Of a stretch of DNA of 64,000 nucleotides, positions 1-8,128 are shown piece by piece (the stretch's first letter is position 1; every line of letters begins with the position of its first letter). A program made the position numbers and the translations under genes. The stretch covers positions 62,294,018-62,358,017 of the forward strand of contig CM050453.2 of NCBI GenBank assembly GCA_027563935.2, in the 5' to 3' direction. The DNA is from Costus lasius. Taxonomy: Eukaryota > Streptophyta > Magnoliopsida > Zingiberales > Costaceae. The notes beneath the pieces were generated by a model. The model worked only from the letters and a program-made list of their open reading frames with translations. It did not search any database and was not told the DNA's origin.

Positions 1-297
1 ATTGCCCAGATGAAGGGGAATCGCACGGGTTGGTGATTGGCAGGGACTGCCTACCAGAAATTAGTGCTTGTAGTCTCTGTGCATCTTATCTCGCCTGAGC
101 GGGATGCGGAGACCAAGTATGAAATCTGGATCCCATCTCACTAAAAGAGTTTTACTCTTTCGGGCTGTTTTGCTGGATTTTTCAGCCAGATAAAATAGTG
201 AGAAAAAGGAATCATTCTTAAGTCCTGATTGATTCTTAACATTGATACTGACCTTGCTGTTCTTGCATTGTTGTAGATACCTGTAGCAACGAACACC
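1..297 (+). other. End of the untranslated leader of element B, with hairpin H3 and splice-acceptor-like site
   Basis: This is the 3' part of the gag leader, colinear with the leaders of A, D, G and H. The third leader hairpin is at 89-104 (TCTCGC / CTGA loop / GCGGGA). A candidate branch point CTGAC and pyrimidine-rich tract end in TTGTAG at 271-276, exactly 21 nt before the gag ATG at 298. No ORF of interest is seen here. Confidence 0.75.
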
Positions 298-602
298 ATG
301 AGCTTCAATGTGCGATCCCTACTGGAAAGGGAGAAGTTTGCTGGGCCGAACTTCTCAGACTGGTTCGGACACCTTAAGATTGTTCTTAAGGCAGAGAGGA
401 AACTGTATGTCCTCGAGACGGCGATACCGCCTCAACCCGCTCCGAACGCCGCAAGGGCGGTTCGGGAAGCTTATGAAAAGCACGTCAATGATAGCATTGA
501 TGTCGCTTGCCTGATGCTAGCGTCTATGACACCACCGCTGCAGCGTCAGCATGAGGATATGTCTGCTATAGACATGATAGCAAACCTCAAGATACTGTAT
601 GC
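298..602 (+). pseudogene. Element B gag, N-terminal fragment
   Basis: This is the first 101 codons plus two bases of the family-1 polyprotein: the N-terminal gag part that in relatives leads to the zinc knuckle. It begins with the family motif MSFNVRSLLEREKF and is nearly identical to the same segment of A, D, G and H. The start is the ATG 21 nt after a TAG acceptor-like site. The frame is cut at 602, where solo LTR S begins; the TATGC at 598-602 is repeated at 11451-11455 and gag continues from 11456. An apparent stop around 621 lies inside the LTR and is not a natural end. Gag normally forms the cytoplasmic virus-like particle that packages element RNA; this copy cannot make a full product. 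Confidence 0.92.
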
Positions 603-645
603 TGTTGGGGTATGCCCTTAAGCCTAATGTTTGAGGCCTTGGGAT
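603..645 (+). repeat. Left 43 bp of solo LTR S
   Basis: It begins TGTTGGGGTATGCCC like every family-1 LTR, and is cut after 43 bp by element A, which duplicated GGGAT (641-645). The rest of this LTR is at 9821-11450. Confidence 0.95.
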
Positions 646-720
646 TGTTGGGGTATGCCCTTAAGGCTAATGTTTGAGGCCTTGGGATTGTATTAGTATC
701 ATGTAATAAACTCTTAAGTT

Positions 721-726
721 TATAAA
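721..726 (+). promoter_or_regulatory. Candidate TATA box in the family 1 LTR
   Basis: TATAAA lies 75 bp into the LTR and is kept in all family-1 LTRs (context GTTTATAAAGGCATGG). A second candidate, TTTATAT at 1412-1418, is about 770 bp in and would give a more usual U3 length. The sequence alone does not decide which one sets the transcription start. Confidence 0.3.
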
Positions 727-1460
727 GGCATGGTTATTATTCAGGTTGTTACCTTGTCTGCTGTAATAAGTGTACTTCTGAATAATGTCTCAAAGCTGTT
801 CAGCTAGGCTGACAGGCTATATGTCCTTAGTCGAGATATCTTGGTGAACATGAGACAGCCTTGATATGATTGAGACTAATATGAGTGCTAATCTTATAGG
901 ATGCTTCGAGCATGGAATAAGATGTAGACTCATGGGTACATTGGATGTACTGGACAGACCCTACTGGGATATTCCATTGCTTGTCACAATGTGAATAATC
1001 CTTGTAAGCAGCAAGTGGCACATGTCCTTTGACTTGAGATCACTTGTGTTTCTAAATGATGATTGTCATTGTCTTGAGGTAGTTCAATATCATTTGAAAC
1101 ATAATGATTATAGACTATCTTGGATGGTGAGCTTGAATCAGGTTAGGACACTAGTGATAGACATAGGATTGCCGTCTCCTTGTTTAAGGAGTGTGATGTT
1201 CTAAAGGGCCCCCTTATGAGATGATTGAGATAGTGTATGGCCATACCCAGATGACTATGTGCATCTGATCTAATCATGCTCATCGTATTGGAGTTACAGG
1301 CTTGACATGCTTGTCCAATAAGAACATCCAGTGGTAAAGGACATATGTATGCCTTGTGAATTGAGTCACACTTGTGCTATGGTTTGGGAGTAGTCTTGGA
1401 AGACTCTTTCCTTTATATCGGGAGACAGTGATGTGTTGCTAGATACCCCTCACTGATCGT

Positions 1461-1476
1461 GATAACGTAAGTTATC
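1461..1476 (+). other. LTR hairpin with GNRA-type tetraloop
   Basis: GATAAC, loop GTAA, GTTATC form a perfect 6-bp stem. Other copies keep the stem while the loop varies (GTGG in D, GTGA in G, GTAA in B and H); solo LTR S has an A-to-G change that becomes a G-U wobble pair. It lies about 45 nt downstream of the TTTATAT box, so it may be close to the RNA 5' end. Confidence 0.5.
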
Positions 1477-1883
1477 GTTACCGACATTTAGAGGAAACCC
1501 TCAGGGTCGCACAATTTGGTGATATGGCTTACTTAAGTCAGATCGTATGGACTGGATTCTTTGAGTTCAGATTAAAGGGATTTAATCTCTGATTGTAAGT
1601 GAGATCTGGTCTGATCATGTTTGATTGATTAGGGCTTGAGATCGGTAAGCTTCGATCGAGAGAGGTGATGCTAGATCGGAGAGATCAGGGGCATCAGGAG
1701 ATGAACGGTTGGATCATAAGCCTTGGGGTTCGATTTGGTCTAGACCAAGTGGCTTGAGCTATTTCGGTTTGGTTTCATGAACCAAAGCCGATTTGACATT
1801 TTGGATTGAACCGGTTCACAAATATGAACGCTTGGTTCAATGCCAAAATGCGTTTTGGGTTGGCTTGAACGCATGGCTTGATT

Positions 1884-1904
1884 GACTTCCATTTATGGAA
1901 AGTC
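1884..1904 (+). other. Variable-sequence, structure-conserved LTR hairpin (copy A)
   Basis: GACTTCCAT, TT, ATGGAAAGTC fold into a stem with one bulged base. Other LTR versions carry a hairpin at the equivalent place with different stem sequences (B 16274-16310, D 22270-22304, G 46484-46532, H 63676-63696, S 10989-11029, I 60280-60300). The second copy in A's 3' LTR is at 9367-9387. Confidence 0.55.
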
Positions 1905-2190
1905 ATCAAGGGCCGGTTTTGCTTCAATGCCAAAACGCTTATGCGTTGAGCTCCTCACTTCAACGCCTTGATTCTTTTCGAGGTGTGGTTGACGAAGGTG
2001 TGGAGTAGACATCCAAGAGAAGCTCTCGGCCGAACGGATTCATCTCATCAAACCCTTTCCATTCGACAAGAGAAGGCTTGGGTGTCTTGCTAGCACAAGA
2101 GATCTCAAGGAAGTGAGCATCTTCATCTTGTGTGTGGACTTGTGGAGGAGACCTAGTTTGATCTCTTCTTCCAAGCCGAATTCCAAGCTT

Positions 2191-2201
2191 ATGGCGTTGG
2201 T
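2191..2201 (+). promoter_or_regulatory. Candidate mini-exon ATG and splice donor in A's 5' LTR
   Basis: ATG GCG TTG is followed by GTATGA, a fair plant 5' splice site. Paired with the acceptor at 4201-4202 it would remove a 2003-nt intron holding the PBS and leader hairpins, and would add ten codons in frame before the usual gag Met (three from the LTR, seven from 4203-4223). The pattern ATG-GCN-(A/T)TG-GT recurs in all seven distinct LTR versions with the Ala codon differing only at its third base. Confidence 0.5.
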
Positions 2202-2332
2202 ATGATTTCTCATAACTTAAGTTGATCATATAGTTTCATATGCGATTTTGAAACCCTATTTTCCGCCATGCATGCTAGATGCGCATGATTAGGGTTTTTC
2301 CCCCCCCCCTTTATGTTAGGGGTTCCTACAAT

Positions 2333-2344
2333 TGGTATCAGAGC
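2333..2344 (+). other. Primer-binding site of element A
   Basis: TGGTATCAGAGC, complementary to the 3' end of plant initiator tRNA-Met, lies two bases after the LTR end (CCTACA, then AT). This is the standard position and sequence for minus-strand priming in plant copia elements. Confidence 0.95.
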
Positions 2345-2427
2345 GAGGTTCTTGATATGATCTATATGATTGCTTTGAAGTGTTTGTGATCCATACATAT
2401 TGCGCTTACTTGATGCATGCTTTGTTT

Positions 2428-2511
2428 ACATGAAGTTTGCGCTTGTATCATGCTAACATGAAGTTTGCGCTTGTATCATGCTAACATGTAGTTTGCGCTT
2501 GTATCATGGCT
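2428..2511 (+). repeat. Three tandem 28-bp repeats in A's leader
   Basis: Units start at 2428, 2456 and 2484; each begins ACATG(A/T)AGTTTGCGCTT. A diverged partial unit follows. Leaders D and G show no obvious equivalent, so this is a recent local expansion. Confidence 0.85.
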
Positions 2512-2804
2512 TTGATGAAGTATGCGCTCCCCCTAGAAGGGGACCCCCTAAAGTTTGCGCTCCCCCTTGAAGGGGACCCCCTTAGATCTAAGGGTTATCA
2601 ACATGCTAGAAGATATATCTTATGGATGTTCTAGATGTTTGCGCATGTCAAAATGTTTTCTAAAACTTACATCTTGCGCGCATGATTAGATCTAAGGTGC
2701 CACTACATTAAATCCTTAGATGGGTTGATGGGGTTGAAAGCATCTTCTAGGTTAGATCCAACTAGTCTGATCAGACCATCTGACAGCCTAGATGGGTTGA
2801 CCAG

Positions 2805-2836
2805 ATAGCACCTGTGCGCAAGCACGAGGTGGCTAT
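2805..2836 (+). other. Leader hairpin with GCAA tetraloop (A)
   Basis: Outer stem ATAGC/GCTAT, inner ACC/GGT and GTGC/GCAC stems, loop GCAA. In D the outer stem is GTAGC/GCTAC (23075-23106), a compensated A:T to G:C change. In G (47289-47320) the stems are kept and the loop is GATA. Confidence 0.55.
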
Positions 2837-3680
2837 AGGTCGACTGCATCCAAGGCGTGTAGCGAGGTCTGGTTGAGACAACTACTGAACACACATGAGT
2901 TAGGCCCGGGGTCACACCCGCTTGCCAAAACTCATGAGGGTGGTTCAGCCCTTGGCGCATGCATGGTTGACCATCAGGTCAACTCGGGTCAGTTAGGACT
3001 CGGTGCATGCAGGGGCAAAGGATCTAACTAGATGGATGAGTGGATCCCTATCAATGGACCATTGTAAGGTTGTAGGGCACATTAGGAAATTAAAATTGAT
3101 GCCATGGGGTTTTTCAAAAATTTAATTTCTTGATTGGATCACATGATGATTTGATGCCATGATGCTTGTCTATTTAGTCTTATGTGGGTTGCCCTATTGT
3201 GTGCTGTGCTGGGGCCTGCGTGCCTGGTAAATTATAAGTTAATTTTATTGTGATCTGCGAATCACTTTTTCATTAATTTATTGTATAATTGACCTGCGAG
3301 TCAACCTTGTCTAGATAGATCAAATGTACTTTGATTAGACAAGAGTACAAATGCACACATCCCAAAGGAGCATTCAGCTGGTGGCGCACCTGAGGTGCTC
3401 TTGGCGCTAGGGCCCTAGGTTGGACCAGATGAGATGCCAAGGAGCTCAAGTGAAGACTTAAGTAAAATTAAGGTCTTACTAGGGTTCATGGGCTTTTACC
3501 ACATAAGATCATGCTTTCTACTTATTGCTAATAATTAGAATTGCATGTTTAAGTTTATCTTCTACTATAGCCATAGGATATGCCTGATAGTAAGAAGATA
3601 AAAGACCGTTAAAATCCAACGCTAACATATCAAGCTCGATAAGCCTTCTGACGCGAAACCTCACCTTTCTGATTATCGTT

Positions 3681-4033
3681 GGAGCCGTGTTGAACCCACT
3701 CAGTGGGCACGTCCATCTATCTTCAGACGGTGCTGGATTTCACCTGCGTGTTACAGAGTAGGGATTTATCACTGCTCGTTGCTCAGCATAACACGTGGTG
3801 GTCCAGGGAGTAGGTCGGGTCAGCTTGACCATGTAGGCTACATATGTGGCGCATATGGTAGCGCATGGAGGCAGCCATCTCTGGAATCAGAGACTGTGTT
3901 GTACCAACTCAGTTGGCACAGTCTGCTGGATTGCCAAGATGAAGGGGAATCACACGGGTTGGCGATTGGCTGGGACAGCCTACCAGAAATTAGTGCTTGT
4001 CATCTCTGTGCATCTTATCTCGCCTGAGCGGGA
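3681..4033 (+). other. Three-hairpin RNA module H1-H3 in A's leader
   Basis: H1 (3681-3714): GGA-gc-CGTG, bulge TTGAA, CCCAC, loop TCA, GTGGG, CACG-TCC. H2 (3892-3923): GACTGTG, bulge TTGTA, CCAAC, loop TCA, GTTGG, CACAGTC. H3 (4018-4033): TCTCGC, loop CTGA, GCGGGA. H1 and H2 share one design: outer stem, 5-nt bulge on the 5' side, 5-bp inner stem, 3-nt loop. The same triplet is present in D and G and, with different stem sequences, in family-2 elements C and E. Known retroelement leader structures of this sort serve packaging or dimerisation; that role is inferred here. Confidence 0.65.
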
Positions 4034-4170
4034 CGCGGAGACCAAGTATGAAATTTGGATCCCATCTCACTAAAAGAGTGATACTCTTTCGGACTGTTTA
4101 CTGGATTTTTCAGTCAGACAAAATAGTGAGAAAAGAATCTTTCTTAAGTCCTGGATTGATTCTAAACATT

Positions 4171-4202
4171 GATACTGACCTTGCTGTTCTTGCTTGTTGT
4201 AG
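4171..4202 (+). promoter_or_regulatory. Candidate branch point and splice acceptor before A gag
   Basis: CTGAC at 4175-4179 fits the plant branch-point consensus. It is followed by a T-rich tract and TTGTAG ending at 4202, 21 nt upstream of the gag ATG. The same arrangement precedes gag in B (275-276), D (24551-24552), G (48765-48766) and H (56794-56795), always 21 nt before the ATG and in frame with it. Confidence 0.5.
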
Positions 4203-4223
4203 ATTCCTGCAGCAACGAACACC

Positions 4224-7200
4224 ATGAGCTTCAATGTGCGATCCCTACTGGAAAGGGAGAAGTTTGCTGGGCCAAACTTCTCTGACTGGTTCGGACACCT
4301 TAAGATCGTTCTTAAGGCAGAGAGGAAACTGTATGTCCTCGAGACGGCGATACCGCCGCAGCCCGCTCCGAACGCCGCAAGGGCGGTTCGGGATGCCTAT
4401 GAAAAGCACGTCAATGATAGCATTGATGTCGCTTGCCTGATGCTAGCGTCTATGACGCCACCGCTGCAGCGTCAGCATGAGGATATGTCGGCTATAGAAA
4501 TTATAGCGAACCTCAAGATGTTGTATGCTGCACAGGCGAGGACAGAACGCTATAATCTGACGAAGCTCTTCTTTCAGAGCAAACTGGCTGAGGGGAGCCC
4601 AGTGGGAGCTCACGTGCTCAAGATGATTGGGCACAAGGAGGCTCTGGAGAAACTGGGGCATACCATCAACCAGGAGCTTGCTGTAGATATTATTCTGCAG
4701 TCTCTTCCGCCTTCTTTCGATGCGTTCATCATTAACTTTAATATGAACAAAATCGATTGTACGCCGGCAGAGCTGCTGAATATGCTCTTGACTACTGAGG
4801 AAACTCTGAAGGGTAAGCCTTCAACCTCTGTCTTGTTGGTTCCTTCTAGGAACAAGAAGAAGGGGAAGAAGGGCAAGGCCCCTGTCAAGAATTACAGCAA
4901 GGCCCTGAAACAGAAGGTGAAGCGGTCGAAGGATAACAGGTGTTTCCACTGTGGCCAGCTGGGTCACTGGAAAAAGGACTGTAAAGCGCTCCAAGGAGAT
5001 AAGAGGGGAAGCATTGCTTCTGGCTCAGGTATATACGTGACGGAAGTCATGGTTTCATCTTCTTCTATATCATGGGTGTTGGACACTGCATGTGGAGTTC
5101 ACATTTGTTCAAATGTGTAGGAACTCAAGAGAAGAAGGCAGGTGGGACAGCATGAGGTAGACCTACGCGTTGGAAACGGGGCACGGGTTGCTGCTGTTGC
5201 TGTAGGAGACTATTTCATCACTTTACCATCTGGCATTGTATTAGAATTGAACAATTGTTATTTTGTACCCAGTATTACCAAGAATATTATCTCTATTCCT
5301 GCTCTTGTCAGGAAAGGATTTGCCTTTGAATGCAAGATTTCAAAGTGTGTTTTAACTTATGATAATATTGTGTATGCAACTGGTTCAATTAACAATGGGT
5401 TATTCATGTTGGACATGGAATATTCTATACAAAACATTGATAAAAAGAAAGCCAAGTATGCTGATGACAGCACCTTGCTATGGCATAGTCGTTTAGGCCA
5501 TATAAACAAGAAGCGCATTAAGCGGTTGCATGATCATGGACTGCTGGGATCTTTCTCCTATGAGGAGATTGATACATGCAAAGCTTGTTTAATGGGTAAA
5601 ATGATGAAGTCTCCTTTTCCTCACAAAGGTCAAAGGACTTCAGGTTTACTTGACCTGATACACAGTGATGTGTGTGGGCCTTTCAGTAAACATGCCAGAG
5701 GTGGCTATCAGTACTTCATTACCTTCACTGATGATTTCAGTAGGTATGGATATGTCTATTTAATGAGACATAAAAGTGAATCTTTTGACAAGTTCAAAGA
5801 GTTCAAAAATGAAGTACAAAATCAGTTAGGCCGAAATATCAAGGCACTTCGTTCTGATCGAGGTGGAGAATACCTGAGTCATACGTTTACTGACTATCTG
5901 AAGGAGTGTGGGATTATCTCACAGCTCACTCCGCCAGGAACACCGCAGTGGAATGGTGTGTCCGAGAGGAGAAATAGAACGTTACTTGATATGGTTCGTT
6001 CTATGATGAGTCAGGCTACTCTTCCATATTCCTTTTGGGGTTTTGCACTGGAAACAGCTGCAAAGGTACTAAACCGAGTGCCATCCAAGGCAGTTTCAAA
6101 GACGCCATATGAGCTATGGTATGGGAAACAGCCTAGCTTGACATTTATCAGGATCTGGGGTTGCGAGGCTTATGTCAAAAAGCTCGCCTCTGGGAAACTG
6201 GAGAGCAGATCTGAGAAATGCATCTTTGTCGGTTACCCTAAGGAAACTAAGGGTTATTATTTCTACGATCCCAAAGAGAACAAGATATTTGTTGCTCGGA
6301 CGGCCATATTTCTTGAGAAGGAGTTTCTTCTGCAAGAGGCCAGTGGGAGAGAAATAAAGCTGGATGAGATTCCAGAGGAAGGACAAAGTAGTCAGGCAGA
6401 GTTGGATGTGCCTGAGCCAGTAGATCAGGTTACTGAACAACCTGAGGCTCGGATATCACGGTAACCGCGAAGATCGGGTAGGATCCGTCGACAGCCTGAG
6501 CGCTATGTCGGAGTCTACATCATTGATAATGATGAACCCCTAACTTATGCGGATGCGGTCAGTGGACCGGAGTCAGCTAGATGGCTTGAAGCTATGCGAG
6601 CCGAGATGGACTCCATGTCAGATAACCAAGTCTGGGATTTGGTTGATCCGCCTCCGGGAGTAATCCCTATAGGCTGTAAATGGATCTTCAAGAAGAAGAT
6701 TGACATGGATGGTAACGTGGTTACCTATAAAGGCAGGCTAGTTGCGAAAGGTTTCAAACAAATCTACGGGATAGATTATGATGAAACTTTCTCACCTGTA
6801 GCCATGTTTAAGTCTATTCGGATTCTTTTCGCGATAGCTGCATATTACGATTATGAGATCTGGCAGATGGATGTGAAGACAGCTTTCCTTAATGGAAATC
6901 TGGATGAGGATGTGTATATGACACAACCAGAAGGTTTCACTAATCCATCAGATCGTCATAAAATATGCAAGTTAAAGAAGTCCATTTATGGACTTAAACA
7001 AGCATCTAGGAGCTGGAATATTCGTTTTGATGAATCAATCTCTGAGTTTGGTTTCATCAAGAACGAGGATGACCCGTGTGTATATAAGAGGTTTAGTGGG
7101 AGCGTGATTACATTCCTAATCCTCTACGTCGATGATATCTTGATCATTGGAAATGATATTCCTGAACTGCATGCTGTTAAGGCATGGTTAGGAAAATGTT

Positions 7201-8108
7201 TCCAGATGAAAGATTTAGGAGAAGCAGCCTATGTATTAGGTGTGAAGATCTACAGGGATAGATCTAAGAGGCTTCTCGGGCTGTGCCAGAGTACTTACAT
7301 CGATAAGGTCCTGGAGAGATTCCATTTAGAGAATTCTAAACGTGGATATCTTCCAGTCAGACATGGTCTGAATCTTTCGAAGAGTCAGTGTCCACAAACA
7401 CAGACTGAGAAAGATGAAATGGACAATACGCCTTATGCTTCGGCTATTGGGTCCATTATGTATGCGATGTTGTGTACTCGCCCAGACGTCGCTTACGGGT
7501 TAAGCATAACCAGTCGATTCCAAAGTAATCCAGGTTTGGCGCACTGGATTGCAGTCAAGAACATTTTAAAATATCTGCGGAGGACCAAAGATATGTTCTT
7601 GATATATGGTGGTCAGGAAGAACTCAGTATAGAGGGATATACTGACGCTTCGTTCCAGTCGGACCAGGATGATTTCCGATCGCAATCAGGCTATGTTTTT
7701 AGCTTGAATGGTGGAGCAGTGGTGTGGAAGAGTTTCAAACAGTCAACTGTTGCTGATTCCACAACAGAAGCCGAGTATGTTGCAGCCTCGGAAGCATCCA
7801 AGGAGGCAGTGTGGATTCGTAAGTTGGTGAGAGAACTTGGTGTCGTTCCTTCGAGTGCTGATCCTTTGGTTATCTTCTGTGATAACACTGGAGCCATCGC
7901 ACAAGCAAAGGAACCGCGGTCGCACCAGAAGTCCAAGCACATACAGAGACGGTTTCACTTGATCCGGGAGATCATTGATCGAGGCGAGATCAAAATATGC
8001 AAGGTTCATACAGATGACAATCTGGCAGACCCACTTACCAAGCCTCTGGCGTAGCAGAAGCATGAGAAGCACTGTAATAATATGGGTTTGAGATTTCTCA
8101 ACCATTAT
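4224..8108 (+). pseudogene. Element A copia polyprotein (gag-PR-IN-RT-RNaseH), three nonsense codons
   Basis: One colinear frame of 1294 codons, the same length as in D and H. Domains in order: gag with CCHC zinc knuckle (CFHCGQLGHWKKDC, about residue 240), protease with WVLDTACG, integrase with HHCC finger (WHSRLGH...CKAC) and DDE residues (HSDVCG, SDRGGEY, SERRNR), reverse transcriptase with YVDDI, and RNase H with YTDAS, EAEY and FCDNT. This integrase-before-RT order is diagnostic of Ty1/copia. Damage: TAG at 5118-5120 (CAG in relatives) just after the protease motif, TAA at 6462-6464 (GAA in relatives) between integrase and RT, and TAG at 8052-8054 (CAG) in the last 20 codons. The natural stop TAG is changed to TAT at 8106-8108. 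No frameshift. The start was chosen by alignment with the other copies. Confidence 0.95.
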
Positions 8109-8111
8109 ATT

Positions 8112-8128
8112 AAGTGCAAGTGGGAGAT
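8112..8128 (+). other. Polypurine tract of element A
   Basis: A purine-rich stretch ending GTGGGAGAT directly abuts the 3' LTR. The same tract is at 15037-15053 (B), 28462-28478 (D), 52677-52693 (G) and 62410-62426 (H). It is the plus-strand primer in reverse transcription. Confidence 0.88.

Larger units (their letters stand above)
646..2330 (+). repeat. 5' LTR of element A (1685 bp)
   Basis: It starts TGTTGGGG and ends CCTACA immediately before the PBS. Recognisable landmarks are TATAAA (721-726), the 12-bp palindrome GTATGGCCATAC (1235-1246), a TTTATAT box (1412-1418), a GNRA-type hairpin GATAAC-GTAA-GTTATC (1461-1476), a variable-sequence hairpin (1884-1904) and the donor-like ATGGCGTTG|GT (2191-2201). 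Apart from the C-run length it appears identical to the 3' LTR. Confidence 0.96.
2345..4223 (+). other. Long untranslated leader of element A
   Basis: About 1.9 kb between PBS and gag with no plausible conserved protein frame. It holds a 28-bp tandem repeat (2428-2511), two C-rich/G-rich hairpins around 2525-2585, a GNRA-loop hairpin (2805-2836), the three-hairpin module H1-H3 (3681-4033), a branch-point-like CTGAC (4175-4179) and a pyrimidine-rich tract ending in AG at 4201-4202. It lacks the tRNA-like segment seen in the leaders of D and G. Confidence 0.8.

Noticed and set aside
827..1021. A 64-codon antisense ORF repeated in every family 1 LTR (also near 8310, 9960, 15235, 21298, 28661, 45452, 52874, 55805, 61169, 62609)
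   Set aside because: It is open in all copies, but the copies are close relatives, and the visible differences are mostly amino-acid changing. No motif, signal or start context supports a protein.
5118..5120. Programmed stop readthrough between gag-protease and pol in element A
   Set aside because: The TAG lies within the protease region at a position where other copies have CAG, not at a gag-pol boundary, so it is a mutation.
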